Shown: positions 26,929-36,772, counted from the first letter of the stretch. The stretch: DNA of 64,000 nt from Gammaproteobacteria bacterium (GCA_021773175.1 JAJFKO010000061.1:1-64000); one strand, 5' to 3'. Made by a program: numbers and translations. The notes: generated by a model from the letters alone, not told the origin.

Positions 26929-28749
26929 TTAAGCTTTCACTCGCCGACGATTCCCGTCAACTCTACCTGAGGCAACCATAGGAGGCACGGCCTTAACAGC
27001 CTCTTCTTGCCTAATTTCTGGCCTAGTTGTAGCGTTGTTATATAACCAACCTAATAATGAGCCTTTGCGAATACTAAAAACCACGTTTTTTCTAGGCTTG
27101 GCTTGGGGGCCAGCTGACGCAGTATCTGCAACTTTTGCTGCTTTATAGCTTATTTTGCCACCGACTATCTCTAATATATCCGCAACCCCATGTCCAGAGC
27201 CTTTTCTAGATGAAGCTTTAGGTGCAGGTGCAGATGTAGGTGCAGGTGCAGATGTAGGTGCAGCTTTTGAACTTGCAGCATCCGGAACAGCCGGCTCCGA
27301 CACGACAACATTAACCGAAGCAACACCGGTTTTTCCACGAAAGAATTCAACTGCCCGAGCTTTAGTATTAGCAATTCGATTGCGCCAACTTGCTCGCATG
27401 AATTCTAAATTCATTTGTAAAGCAACCTTCATTCGTACCCGACGTGGCACTTGTGCTTTTTGTTGTTGTTTTATGTGCGAAATCAAGGGATCTCTAACAA
27501 GCTCTAGTAGCGCTTGTTGCTCTGACGCGCCGGTATAATTACATGTAGATAAAAATTTAATTACTTGTTGCGTTTGGCGATAAAAAACAGCTGGGTCTGA
27601 TTTAGCCTGGGTCGTTGTTATATGACGCAAAATTAACTGTCGAGCTAGACTAATAAAAATTTCACTTTGAATATCAGATAGCTCTCCACGGCTTCCTCTT
27701 AACATTCTATTATGCAGACTTAAAGCAATATCCTCAAAAGCACGATAACGTTCAGTAAATACAGTATAAGCATCCAGCCCATCTCTTCCAATACGAGGCA
27801 ATGAATCTTGATTTAACATATGTAGTGCGAAGCTTCTTACCAATAATGCAACTTTAGCTGTATCATTTGTTTCAGATGTTTCAGATGTTTCAGATGTTCC
27901 AGATGTTCCAGATGTTTCAGATGTTCCAGATGTTCCAGATGTTCCAGATGTTCCAGATGTTCCAGATGTTCCAGATACAACACTCGCAGAGGTCGTCTCT
28001 GCTATATTTGACTTATAATATTCATTCGCAAAAACTAAACTACCAAAGCTACCAGACATCGCCATAGTTTTGTCAGTGCTGCTTTGAGTCAAAAAACCAT
28101 CGTCATTTCGAGGATAGAGCTCCTTAGGCAAATATAGTAATTCGCATAAATCTGTCATTCCAAAATCTATAAGATCATATAAATAAAAAAATTGTTTTAA
28201 CCCATCTTTCGTAGAGTTTGTATAGACTCTTGAAAGGGCCGCAATTATTAGACCTGTAAAATTGTCACCACCAAGTAGAGGAGCAGAACCACATTCCACA
28301 CTATAAGTCTCTATAATATTTTTACAACGAGTACCTAAATATTCTTGCAATCCCAATAAATGTATGCCGGTCTTAGCAAGAGTCTCAGCTGTATCGGCGT
28401 CAGATAAGAATGCGTACGTTTCTCTTATAACCCAGGTTTCCATCAGTATAAAACCTATCTTTGGGTTTGCTCTCTCAGCAGGTTCAACTAAGTCTAAAAA
28501 CATCTTTTGAAAAACAGGAAAGTCAAGAGCCATAAGCTTGTTTAAGCCACCAGCTTTTTCACTCAATTTATCAAAGAGGATAGGAAACAGAAGCCCCAAA
28601 TCTCCGCTATGCTTTAGGTACTGTGCTTCTAGTTGCAATTCTAAAAACATAAGTATCTCTCCACTTCCTTCACTTTTAGCTAACTTCAAACAATCAAACT
28701 GTTCAAAATCGACGAAATCATGAATGATATTTATCCAACATGCAAACAT
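26929..28749 (-). CDS. large lineage-specific protein with RGS-like N-terminus, putative host-interaction factor
   Basis: 606 aa; no clear SD at the first ATG, and a later Met at about residue 34 is possible. Residues ~10-115 resemble an RGS domain in length and pattern (short FxxLK, ES/GSGE, FLELQLEAQYLK, ending METWVIRETYAFLSD); this is a visual resemblance only. Then come a helical region, a Ser-Gly/Glu-Thr repeat (residues ~258-293), another helical segment, a Pro/Ala/Ser linker (PTSAPAPTSAPAP, near 515) and a basic C-terminal tail (GNRRRVKA). Eukaryote-like domains, flexible linkers and a charged tail suggest a secreted effector; no secretion system is in the window. Confidence 0.6.
   Translation of the reverse strand: MFACWINIIHDFVDFEQFDCLKLAKSEGSGEILMFLELQLEAQYLKHSGDLGLLFPILFDKLSEKAGGLNKLMALDFPVFQKMFLDLVEPAERANPKIGFILMETWVIRETYAFLSDADTAETLAKTGIHLLGLQEYLGTRCKNIIETYSVECGSAPLLGGDNFTGLIIAALSRVYTNSTKDGLKQFFYLYDLIDFGMTDLCELLYLPKELYPRNDDGFLTQSSTDKTMAMSGSFGSLVFANEYYKSNIAETTSASVVSGTSGTSGTSGTSGTSGTSETSGTSGTSETSETSETNDTAKVALLVRSFALHMLNQDSLPRIGRDGLDAYTVFTERYRAFEDIALSLHNRMLRGSRGELSDIQSEIFISLARQLILRHITTTQAKSDPAVFYRQTQQVIKFLSTCNYTGASEQQALLELVRDPLISHIKQQQKAQVPRRVRMKVALQMNLEFMRASWRNRIANTKARAVEFFRGKTGVASVNVVVSEPAVPDAASSKAAPTSAPAPTSAPAPKASSRKGSGHGVADILEIVGGKISYKAAKVADTASAGPQAKPRKNVVFSIRKGSLLGWLYNNATTRPEIRQEEAVKAVPPMVASGRVDGNRRRVKA
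27870..27977 (-). repeat. 9-bp in-frame tandem repeat (12 units)
   Basis: Twelve uninterrupted 9-bp units of TTCCAGATG or TTTCAGATG (+ strand), encoding Ser-Gly-Thr or Ser-Glu-Thr. Copy changes keep the frame and would only lengthen or shorten the linker. Confidence 0.95.
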
Positions 28750-28821
28750 TTATAGCGAATTAAACTTAAGAAAATATTAAGTGTTACAGAGAGATACCTT
28801 ATTTGCCTAGAAATAAGGCAT

Positions 28822-29262
28822 TTATTTGGCATTAGGTAAGTTTTGGCAAAGTTCCTCTAACCAATGGTAGACACGTTTTTGATTGGTTTTCAGGTCAGAA
28901 TAACCATATCGTGACTGGCTATAAATGGCTATAGATGATGTATTTTCACTTAATGGCAACAGTTCGACATTAATAGTATCTGGAAATCTGAGATATTTTG
29001 TTTTTTGTTGATAGGTAAATTTGTATCTTGCTAGATCCGACGCAAGACACGCTATGTGTGGCTGTCGCTTTATCATCTCTTGCCAAGCACTATCTAGTTC
29101 ATCGAGACTCACAGGATAGATTGGACTTAACTTTTGCGGGGTAATATTACTAAAGCCTTCAGGACAACAAAAATAGTAATTCGGTTTATTCGGCAAGTTA
29201 AATTGTGTAAAGTCAACTTGAATAGGCGCTATTACTTCGCCCAGTAATTTAGCTAAGATCAT
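28822..29262 (-). CDS. DUF1499 family protein
   Basis: 146 aa, no signal peptide. Matches DUF1499 in the central KYLRFPDTINVELLPL and the closing SIAIYSQSRYGYSDL-TNQKRVYHWLEEL segment, where the YSRSRxGYSDLGxNxxRV pattern is the family hallmark. The function of the family is unknown. Confidence 0.8.
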   Translation of the reverse strand: MILAKLLGEVIAPIQVDFTQFNLPNKPNYYFCCPEGFSNITPQKLSPIYPVSLDELDSAWQEMIKRQPHIACLASDLARYKFTYQQKTKYLRFPDTINVELLPLSENTSSIAIYSQSRYGYSDLKTNQKRVYHWLEELCQNLPNAK

Positions 29263-29298
29263 TTGCGCATTTATCCCTATTCAGATTAATCCTTACTT

Positions 29299-29418
29299 TC
29301 AGTGCTTACCCCATAATTTCTGTAAACGCTGATCACGTCCACAAGTATAACGATAAAACTTATAACGCAAAGGATTTTTTTTGTAATATTCTTGGTGAGA
29401 TTCCTCGCTAAATTGAAG
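29299..29418 (-). pseudogene. msrA: msrA 3' remnant (peptide methionine sulfoxide reductase A)
   Basis: Forty codons ending in TGA at 29299 read FSEESHQEYYKKNP, YKFYRYTCGRDQRL and LWGKH, the typical MsrA C-terminus (EYHQxY..KNP..Y..Y...CGRDxRLxxLWG). An in-frame stop lies directly upstream (29419-29421) and no catalytic GCFW motif exists in the 80 bases before glnS, so only a fossil remains. Confidence 0.82.
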
Positions 29419-29547
29419 TCACGTTGTTTAAGCATAGCAAAGGCAGCTTGAAAGCCAATATTTGCTTATTCAAAGCTTGACCGTTGAACACCTCTAATGA
29501 CAAAATGGACAGCTTTGATAATTAATCCATTTTTAGGTACAACACGC

Positions 29548-31209
29548 ATGACAGAGACAACAGAAAAACCTCGGCATTTCATCCATCAAATTATTGATGC
29601 TGATTTGCAGTCTGGTAAACATAAAGCCATCGTTACGCGCTTTCCACCAGAACCCAATGGTTATTTGCATATCGGTCATGCCAAATCAATTTGTTTGAAT
29701 TTTGGCTTAGCCAAAGAATATGGCGGTACTTGTCATTTGCGTCTTGACGATACCAACCCATGTAAAGAAGAAGAAGAATTCGCGCATGCGATTATGGAAG
29801 ATGTACGTTGGTTAGGCTTTGATTGGCAACAACATCTCTATCATGCTTCAGATTACTATCAACAATTACATGATTTTGCAGTTGACCTTATCAAACAAGG
29901 CAAAGCTTATGTTGATAGTCTCAGTATCGAAGAAATTCGTGAATATCGCGGCACGTTACAACAAGCCGGTAAAGACAGTCCGTATCGTAATCGCAGTGTT
30001 GAAGAAAGTTTAGATTTATTTGCACGCATGAAAGCTGGTGAATTCTCTGAAGGCACCCACATCTTGCGCGCCAAAATCGATATGCAATCTGGCAACATGA
30101 ATATGCGGGATCCAGCGATTTATCGAATTCGCTTTGCTTCGCATCAACGCACTGGCGATGATTGGTGTATTTATCCCATGTATGATTACGCTCATTCATT
30201 ATCAGATGCGTTAGAAAGTATTACGCATTCCATTTGTACCTTAGAATTTCAAGATCATCGTCCTTTATACGATTGGTTTGTGGATAATCTGACAACGCCT
30301 GCAAAACCGCAACAAATTGAATTTGCGCGCCTGAATATTTCGCATACCATGACCAGTAAACGTAAGCTCCGTCAGCTAGTTGAAGAAAATCATGTTGATG
30401 GTTGGGATGACCCACGCATGTCGACCTTAAAAGCCATGCGCCGTCGTGGTTATCCGCCAGCAGCCATTCGTAATTTCTGCGATATGCTCGGCACATCAAA
30501 AAGTAACTCGGTTATTGATATGAGTGTTTTTGAAGAATGTGTCCGTGATGAATTAAATCAGCATGCACCGCGCGCGATGTGTGTGATGAATCCATTAAAA
30601 GTGATTATTGAAAACTTCCCTGAAGGTGAAGTAGAAAACTTAACTGCAAGCAATCACCCTAATCATGAAAGTTTAGGTACTCGTGAATTACCTTTTAGTC
30701 GCGAACTGTATATTGAGCGCGATGACTTCATGGAAGATGCGCCGAAAAAATTCTTCCGTTTAGCGCCAGGTAAAGAAGTACGTTTACGCAATGCTTACGT
30801 AATAAAGTGTGAAGATGTTATCAAAGATGCGAATGGCGAAATTGTGGAGTTACGTTGTAGTCTCGATAAGGATACATTAGGTAAAAAGCCTGAAGGTCGA
30901 AAAGTCAAAGGCGTGATTCATTGGTTATCCGCACAACATGCAGAGAAAGCAACCGTGCGTCTTTATGATCGTTTATTCACAATCGAAAATCCTGCTGCCA
31001 GTGAAGACTTTATTCAACATTTAAATCCTGAATCACTAATGATTATTGAGAATTGTTTAGTAGAACCGTCACTTGGCAATGCTGAAACTGGCCAAGCTTT
31101 TCAGTTTGAACGTATTGGTTACTTCTGTGTTGATAAAAGCAGTAGTTCGGAAAAGCTTATTTTTAATCGTGTTGTTGGTTTGCGTGATACCTGGGCTAAG
31201 CTGAGCTAA
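29548..31209 (+). CDS. glnS: glutaminyl-tRNA synthetase
   Basis: 553 aa from [11 protein letters not shown], aligned with E. coli GlnS; an upstream ATG at 29497 adds 17 unsupported residues. HIGH-type motif [16 protein letters not shown] and KMSKS-type [11 protein letters not shown] (MTSKR) are intact, with the two C-terminal beta-barrel anticodon-binding domains. Presence of GlnS fits a gammaproteobacterium. The 3' end overlaps the convergent secreted-protein gene by 4 bases. Confidence 0.96.
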   Translation: MTETTEKPRHFIHQIIDADLQSGKHKAIVTRFPPEPNGYLHIGHAKSICLNFGLAKEYGGTCHLRLDDTNPCKEEEEFAHAIMEDVRWLGFDWQQHLYHASDYYQQLHDFAVDLIKQGKAYVDSLSIEEIREYRGTLQQAGKDSPYRNRSVEESLDLFARMKAGEFSEGTHILRAKIDMQSGNMNMRDPAIYRIRFASHQRTGDDWCIYPMYDYAHSLSDALESITHSICTLEFQDHRPLYDWFVDNLTTPAKPQQIEFARLNISHTMTSKRKLRQLVEENHVDGWDDPRMSTLKAMRRRGYPPAAIRNFCDMLGTSKSNSVIDMSVFEECVRDELNQHAPRAMCVMNPLKVIIENFPEGEVENLTASNHPNHESLGTRELPFSRELYIERDDFMEDAPKKFFRLAPGKEVRLRNAYVIKCEDVIKDANGEIVELRCSLDKDTLGKKPEGRKVKGVIHWLSAQHAEKATVRLYDRLFTIENPAASEDFIQHLNPESLMIIENCLVEPSLGNAETGQAFQFERIGYFCVDKSSSSEKLIFNRVVGLRDTWAKLS

Positions 31210-31577
31210 GGACAAGATAAGGTCTGCGACGTAATTTGCAGTTCTTCGCCATCTTCTGGATGCAGCTTCACTTCAAAGTTATTGCAATTCACACTATTGC
31301 CAAGCACGACGGTACAGTGACCTAGGTTGCTGTCTTTGATTTGTTTGAATTTTGATTTTAATGTGCTGCCACTTGGTGCTTGAATACTTACTGTGCCAGT
31401 GACCTTACCTTTTTGCCAGGCTTTAAGTTCATTTTGATTTAACTTCATTATATGTGGACCACTAATAACAAAGCTTTGCGCACACTCTTTCGCAATTTTA
31501 TCACCAAGAGAAGGTGCAGCAACGGCACTAGTCATAGCAAAGGTAAAAATACAAAATAGCACTATTATTATCTTCAT
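31206..31577 (-). CDS. small secreted protein, unknown function
   Basis: 123 aa with a clear signal peptide ([19 protein letters not shown], cleavage likely after AVAA). The mature part has four cysteines (ECAQS, HCTVV, NCNNF, LSCP), probably two disulphides, which fits periplasmic or exported location. No family recognised. Convergent with glnS, 4-nt overlap. Confidence 0.68.
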   Translation of the reverse strand: MKIIIVLFCIFTFAMTSAVAAPSLGDKIAKECAQSFVISGPHIMKLNQNELKAWQKGKVTGTVSIQAPSGSTLKSKFKQIKDSNLGHCTVVLGNSVNCNNFEVKLHPEDGEELQITSQTLSCP

Positions 31578-31662
31578 AATGAATTCTCAATTTTTGTTTA
31601 TTGTTAATTCTATTATAGTGTAGCTTTTATTTTCTGCATATTTTATGCTATATAATTCGCAC

Positions 31663-31797
31663 TATTATAGGACTTACGTTAAACCCCAATCTCTTCGTTA
31701 ATAATGTTGTCAAAAAACCTCACGTATTGTGTATACTATCGGTTATTTTGAAAACATGATTGCCTTGACCTTGGGATTTAACGTAAGTCCTGTATTA
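31663..31797. mobile_element. MITE-like element, copy C
   Basis: Element 31668-31792 (125 bp) with the best-preserved ends of the family: 21-bp terminal inverted repeats with one mismatch, starting AGGACTTACGTTAAA on each strand. Target duplication TATTA at 31663-31667 and 31793-31797. No coding capacity. It lies upstream of the SDR gene and may influence its transcription. Confidence 0.82.
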
Positions 31798-31817
31798 TTA
31801 ATAAATTAGGGGCTAGT

Positions 31818-32603
31818 ATGAATAAATGTAAAGATAAGATTGTCTTGATTACCGGCGCATCAAGTGGCATAGGCGCAGCTTGTGCCGAACAATTTGCAGC
31901 CGCAGGTGCGCGTTTAATTCTTACTGCTCGACGCCACGATAAGTTAAAAGCGTTAAGCGCTCAATTACAAGAAAAGTATGCAACACAAAGCTTATTGTTA
32001 CCTCTCGACATATGTCAACAATCTGACGTTCAACGTGAAATTAAAGATTTACCACAAGAGTGGCAAGCCATCGATGTATTGATCAATAATGCAGGTCTCG
32101 CTGCAGGTAAAGATAGTGTTCAAAATGCCGAAATAAGTGATTGGGAGGCGATGATTAATACCAACATCAAAGGCTTGCTTTATATTACTCACAGTGTTTT
32201 GCCTGGAATGTTAAAACAGCAACGCGGTCATATTATCAATATCAGCTCTGTAGCAGGATATCAAACCTATGCAGGAGGAAGTGTCTATTGCGCTACGAAA
32301 GCTGCTGTCAGCCAGTTCAGCGCAGGCCTAAAGAAAGACGTACACGGCACACCTCTTCGCGTTACTGAAATTGCTCCTGGTGCAGTGAATACAGAATTTA
32401 GCTTAGTGCGCTTTAATCAAAATGCAACAAAAGCAGATGCAACCTATGAAGATATGACACCACTGGCTGCAAAAGATATTGCTGATGCCGTTGTTTACTG
32501 TGCAACACGCCCAGCACATGTAAATGTGATGCAAATGTTAATTTATCCTACAGATCAATCTAGCAGCGATATGATTTACCGACATAAAAATAAAGAGAGT
32601 TAA
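31818..32603 (+). CDS. short-chain dehydrogenase/reductase, YdfG-like
   Basis: 261 aa classical SDR: GASSGIGAA cofactor motif, NNAG, catalytic Ser in NISSVAG and YCATKAA (YxxxK). The C-terminal half ITEIAPGAVNTEF-like segment (EIAPGAVNTEF) and length resemble E. coli YdfG, an NADP-dependent 3-hydroxy acid/L-allo-threonine dehydrogenase. Substrate not determinable here. Its start follows a MITE by about 20 nt. Confidence 0.87.
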   Translation: MNKCKDKIVLITGASSGIGAACAEQFAAAGARLILTARRHDKLKALSAQLQEKYATQSLLLPLDICQQSDVQREIKDLPQEWQAIDVLINNAGLAAGKDSVQNAEISDWEAMINTNIKGLLYITHSVLPGMLKQQRGHIINISSVAGYQTYAGGSVYCATKAAVSQFSAGLKKDVHGTPLRVTEIAPGAVNTEFSLVRFNQNATKADATYEDMTPLAAKDIADAVVYCATRPAHVNVMQMLIYPTDQSSSDMIYRHKNKES

Positions 32604-32611
32604 GCTGCTAG

Positions 32612-33199
32612 TTATTGATTGTCGCGACGAATTGTCACAATAACATCATTATCTGGTGATGAATCACCAGTGATAAACAAACGCTGACAGAAGCGTGGTT
32701 CATTGCTACCAACTAATACTTTTTGAGTACGTCCAGGTTGGAAATTACAATTTAACGTTGTCTTTTTCGATGAGGTTAGAGGCTGATCTTCTCTAGATAA
32801 AGGACTACGCTCGAAATTCAACACATTGTCGGAGTGCTGTTGTTGTGTTTTACAGGTAACAAACAACGAAACCTTACATTGTTTTTGCGTAACTTTTCTA
32901 TCTTGCAAAATTAGACTTACATTCCAACTGATACTACCACTACTATCCAATGCCGATGTGCTTGGTATACATCTACCAATAACTTGTGGACTATTAGATA
33001 AGTTGAGACTCGTTGCAGTAAGCTGAGTAGAACAACCACTAGCACCTATGACTTGAATATTTGTCGCTTTTATTTCAGCACTGGTTTTAATTTTCAGAAT
33101 TGAATTAGGAATTTGTTTCGTAGCGGTCGAGCTTTGTGCGAAAGCTACACTAGAAACGAATAAACTCATTGTAATGACGAGAAGTATTATAGTTTTCAT
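32612..33199 (-). CDS. secreted protein, unknown function
   Basis: 195 aa from MKTIILLVITMSLFVSSVAFA, a clear signal peptide; the open frame extends 43 codons upstream over the neighbouring gene's end and is not needed. The mature part has seven cysteines (GCSTQ, RCIPS, QCKVS, VTCKT, LNCNF, FCQRL) and beta-like alternation with internal QVIG, which suggests an extracytoplasmic disulphide-bonded domain. No family recognised. Confidence 0.65.
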   Translation of the reverse strand: MKTIILLVITMSLFVSSVAFAQSSTATKQIPNSILKIKTSAEIKATNIQVIGASGCSTQLTATSLNLSNSPQVIGRCIPSTSALDSSGSISWNVSLILQDRKVTQKQCKVSLFVTCKTQQQHSDNVLNFERSPLSREDQPLTSSKKTTLNCNFQPGRTQKVLVGSNEPRFCQRLFITGDSSPDNDVIVTIRRDNQ

Positions 33200-33285
33200 A
33201 ATTTTAATAATAGCGGAATTTAGTCTTGATGCAACTATAAATTGTGGTATGTCCTGAAGTGAACAAGATACGACCTCAAGAAATG

Positions 33286-34467
33286 TTAAACGACCTGACC
33301 TGCAACCCAACCTGAAGACCAAGCCCATTGAAAATTATAACCACCAAGCCAACCCGTTACATCCAGTACTTCACCAATAAAATACAGGCCTGCAACATTA
33401 TTCACTTCCATCGTTTTAGATGATAAAGCATGACAATCAACCCCACCTAAGGTCACTTCAGCCGTGCGATAACCTTCAGTACCATTGGGTTTAATTTGCC
33501 AAGCATTTAACTGTTGAAGGATGTCAGAAAATTGTTTAAATGATATTTCTTGCAGAGTATGTTCAAGTAAATCGACACTAAATAAGATTGGCACAAGATT
33601 TTTTGGTAAAAATTTACTTAAAAACGTTTTCAAATATTGCTGTGGTTGCTTCTGCTTTGCTAGTTTAAATTCAGCTTCTACATCATGTTGCGCAATTAAA
33701 TTAATGTTTAGCGCTTCTCCTGGTTGCCAATAAGATGAAATTTGTAATATCGCCGGACCACTTAAGCCTCGATGGGTAAATAAGATATTTTCTTGGAAGC
33801 TTTGACGTGGACTATTCACCTGACTAGCAACAGAAACACCCGCAAGGTTTGCCAATTTTTCTTTGTCTTCAACATGTAAGGTTAGCGGCACTAAACCTGC
33901 TCGAGTTGGTAAAACATTAATACCAAACTGTTCTGCAATTTTGTAACCAAAAGGTGACGCGCCCATAGTCGGAATAGAAAGACCGCCACTTGCAATGACT
34001 AAAGACTGACAATCTAACATTCCCATATTACTTTCAAGTTGGTAACCATTTTCTGCCAACTGTGTGATTTTACTGACGGCTGTGTTCAACTGAATTGTTA
34101 CTGAGGCCTGCTGACATTCAGTTAATAATAAATTGAGAATATCTTTGGCTTTGTCATCGCAAAATAATTGCCCTGCTGTTTTCTCATGAAATGGAACTTT
34201 ATGTTTTGTTACCATCTCAATAAAATCCCATTGCGTGTAACTACTTAAGGCTGATTTATGGAAATGAGGGTTATTTGAAATATAGCTGTCGTAATCAATA
34301 TGATAATTGGTAAAATTACAACGACCGCCACCAGACATCAGAATTTTTTTTCCTGCTTTATTAGCATGGTCGATAACCAGTACTTTGCGCTTACGTTTAG
34401 CGGCTTCAATAGCACACATGAGACCGGCAGCACCCGCGCCGATAATGATAACATCAAATTTTTTCAT
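33286..34467 (-). CDS. BaiN/YhiN-type FAD flavoprotein (HI0933 family)
   Basis: 393 aa. N-terminal dinucleotide fold VIIIGAGAAGLMCAIEAAKR, then GKKILMSGGGRCNFTN, the hallmark of the HI0933/YhiN family. The C-terminal GVDCHALSSKTMEV and GLYFIGEVLDVTGWLGGYNFQWAWSSG (short cores GEVLDVTGWLGGYN) complete the family signature. Physiological reaction is not established; bile-acid-related BaiN is a distant homolog. Confidence 0.92.
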   Translation of the reverse strand: MKKFDVIIIGAGAAGLMCAIEAAKRKRKVLVIDHANKAGKKILMSGGGRCNFTNYHIDYDSYISNNPHFHKSALSSYTQWDFIEMVTKHKVPFHEKTAGQLFCDDKAKDILNLLLTECQQASVTIQLNTAVSKITQLAENGYQLESNMGMLDCQSLVIASGGLSIPTMGASPFGYKIAEQFGINVLPTRAGLVPLTLHVEDKEKLANLAGVSVASQVNSPRQSFQENILFTHRGLSGPAILQISSYWQPGEALNINLIAQHDVEAEFKLAKQKQPQQYLKTFLSKFLPKNLVPILFSVDLLEHTLQEISFKQFSDILQQLNAWQIKPNGTEGYRTAEVTLGGVDCHALSSKTMEVNNVAGLYFIGEVLDVTGWLGGYNFQWAWSSGWVAGQVV

Positions 34468-34894
34468 AACTTTTATTTAAGAATTCACCTTATACTAAGA
34501 GCATGCATCATAACGGTTGACAGCCGAATGTTCAACATATGCCCTTTTAAACCATAAGTCCTTTGATAACTAATAATATTTATTCCATGATGAAACCAAC
34601 TAAGCAACGATTCTTCCGTCAAGTCCACCTATCTCAATGACAATTTCCTACATTGCATTCAGTTTTTCGACCTTTCTCAATTGAGTATTGCAGACTATCA
34701 TTTAACTTGTATGGTCAGTGATTCAAACAGCAGCTTCACAATGCAACCGCAAAGTGCTTATCAAGGATGATAAATTAAAGCAAGGAACCGTTAGTTTCAT
34801 TAGCCATCTCCTCTACTTCTAAACTCTATAAGCCTGTATTTAATAATGTAATACAGGCTTTTTTATTGCCTTAACTAATTTGGTTATGATGATA
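34468..34894. other. intergenic, possible + strand small RNA ending in an intrinsic terminator
   Basis: 427 bases between two minus-strand genes. No ORF above 20 codons is convincing. The region ends (+) in a strong intrinsic terminator that serves no visible + strand gene, so a short non-coding transcript ending near 34864 is possible. The stretch 34755-34800 contains two AAGGA motifs in AT-rich context. No known RNA family recognised. Confidence 0.35.
34831..34864 (+). terminator. intrinsic terminator, + strand
   Basis: 10-bp perfect stem AGCCTGTATT / AATACAGGCT, 9-nt loop, followed by TTTTTT. On the minus strand the T-tract is poor, so orientation is +, away from uup. Confidence 0.85.
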
Positions 34895-36772
34895 CTAACC
34901 TTCAAGCTGTTCCCAACGTTGGTAGCAATGAGCCAGATCTGCTTCACATTGTTCTAAATGCTTCGTGATTTTGGTAATCTCAGCTTGATCTTTCTGATAG
35001 AAATCAGGCTTCGCCATTATGATATGTAATTCTGCAATTTCTTTTTCTAATGTTCCAATTAGCTTAGGCAATTTTTCTAATTCACGTTGTTCTTTATAAT
35101 TCAGCTTACTCACAGATACTTTGCGATCTGTTTTCTTTGTCGTTTCAGATTTTGCCGATGTACTTGACTTCTCATCCATCTTGCGCTGCCATAACCAATC
35201 ATTATAGTCACCAACATATTCATTAAATTTTGCATTACCTTCATACACGATTGTACTACTCACAACATTATTAATAAATTCACGGTCATGACTTACTAGT
35301 AACAATGTTCCTTTGTAATCAACAATTAATGACTCCAATAGTTCCAAGGTCTCAACATCTAAGTCATTGGTTGGTTCATCAAGCACGAGTAAGTTAGCCG
35401 GTTTAGTAAATAACTTAGCAAGTAATAAACGGTTTTTTTCACCACCAGATAAGCTTTTTACCGGAAAGCGTGCTCGTTCAGGAGCAAAAAGAAAGTCTTG
35501 CAGATAACTGATAATATGCTTGTCTTTGCCATTAATAGTAATGGTACTCTGTCCTTCTGCAACATTATCAATTACCGATGCCTCGACATTTAGTTGATCG
35601 CGCATTTGATCAAAATAAGCAATTTCTAAATTTGTTCCTAATTTTAACTCACCACTACTTGCTTTTAGTTTATCTAATAATAGATTTAACAATGTCGTTT
35701 TACCGCAACCATTTGGTCCAATAATAGCAATTTTGTCGCCACGTAATATCGTCGTTGAAAAATCTTTAATAATAACTTTATCCGCAATCGCATAATTTAG
35801 TTTTTCTGCTTCAATAACAATTTTTCCAGACAACGCTTGTATTTGAGACTGTAGTTTTGCAGTTCCCATTAGAGCACGCCGCTCTTTGCGCTCTTGGCGA
35901 ATTTTCTCTAGAGCTCTTACTCGTCCCTCATTGCGAGTACGTCGCGCTTTGATACCTTGTCGAACCCAAACTTCTTCTTTTGCTAGCTTCTTATCAAATA
36001 CAGCATTCTGTCGTGCTTCTGTTTCTAATGCGGCCTGTTTACGTTCAAGATAGGTTGCATAATCGCACTCCCAACTGGTTAGTTTGCCGCGATCAAGCTC
36101 GATAATGCGAGTCGCTAGTTTTTGTAAAAATTGTCGATCATGGGTAATAAATAATAACGTTTTGCCATAACTTAGTAGGAAATTTTCAAGCCAAATAATC
36201 GCTTCAATATCTAGGTGATTGGTTGGCTCATCTAACAGCAGAAGGTCTGGCTCTGTTACCAATGCTTTAGCGAGCAAGACTCGCCGCTTCATACCGCCCG
36301 ATAAACTAGCAAATTCAGCATCAGCGTCTAGAGACAATTTAGATATCACAGAAGTTATCTGCGTATGATTGCGCCAAGCATCTTGAGAATCAATAATCTG
36401 TTGTAGTTCACTAAGCTTTTCCAAGCATTCTTCTGAATATTCTTCAGCTAATTGATGACTGACGTGCTGATACTGCATAAGAATATCACCGGTGTCACCC
36501 AAGCCACTAGCAACAACATCATAAACATTAGCAGATACCGAAGTATCCACATCTTGGCTAAGTCTAGCAACTTTCAACATTTGCTTCGCTTCAATAATAC
36601 CGCTTTCTAGCGCTAACTCACCATTCAGAAGCTTTAACAGCGTTGATTTACCAACGCCATTACGACCAATCAAGCAAATACGCTCGCCTTGGTTAATTTT
36701 GAGATCAATGGCATCCAATAATGGCGGTCCACCATATCCTACGCTGACTTTGTTGAAATTTAATATTGACAT
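34895..36772 (-). CDS. uup: ABC-F ATPase Uup
   Basis: 625 aa with two ABC cassettes: Walker A GRNGVGKST and GPNGCGKTT, signatures LSGGMKRR and LSGGEKNR, Walker B LLLLDEPTNHLD and LLVLDEPTNDLD. No membrane segments, as in ABC-F proteins. The inter-domain linker is Arg/Glu-rich, and the C-terminal ~80 residues form a coiled coil (PKLIGTLEKEIAELH), as in Uup, which binds DNA/ribosomes and affects transposon excision and ribosome biogenesis. Confidence 0.93.
   Translation of the reverse strand: MSILNFNKVSVGYGGPPLLDAIDLKINQGERICLIGRNGVGKSTLLKLLNGELALESGIIEAKQMLKVARLSQDVDTSVSANVYDVVASGLGDTGDILMQYQHVSHQLAEEYSEECLEKLSELQQIIDSQDAWRNHTQITSVISKLSLDADAEFASLSGGMKRRVLLAKALVTEPDLLLLDEPTNHLDIEAIIWLENFLLSYGKTLLFITHDRQFLQKLATRIIELDRGKLTSWECDYATYLERKQAALETEARQNAVFDKKLAKEEVWVRQGIKARRTRNEGRVRALEKIRQERKERRALMGTAKLQSQIQALSGKIVIEAEKLNYAIADKVIIKDFSTTILRGDKIAIIGPNGCGKTTLLNLLLDKLKASSGELKLGTNLEIAYFDQMRDQLNVEASVIDNVAEGQSTITINGKDKHIISYLQDFLFAPERARFPVKSLSGGEKNRLLLAKLFTKPANLLVLDEPTNDLDVETLELLESLIVDYKGTLLLVSHDREFINNVVSSTIVYEGNAKFNEYVGDYNDWLWQRKMDEKSSTSAKSETTKKTDRKVSVSKLNYKEQRELEKLPKLIGTLEKEIAELHIIMAKPDFYQKDQAEITKITKHLEQCEADLAHCYQRWEQLEG

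Noticed and set aside
27228-27270. CRISPR-like short repeats (GCAGGTGCAGATGTAGGT)
   Set aside because: An 18-bp in-frame repeat encoding a Pro/Ala/Ser linker, with no spacers.
27867-28067. + strand ORF with MFQ repeats
   Set aside because: Antisense reading of the 9-bp repeat in the 606-aa gene.
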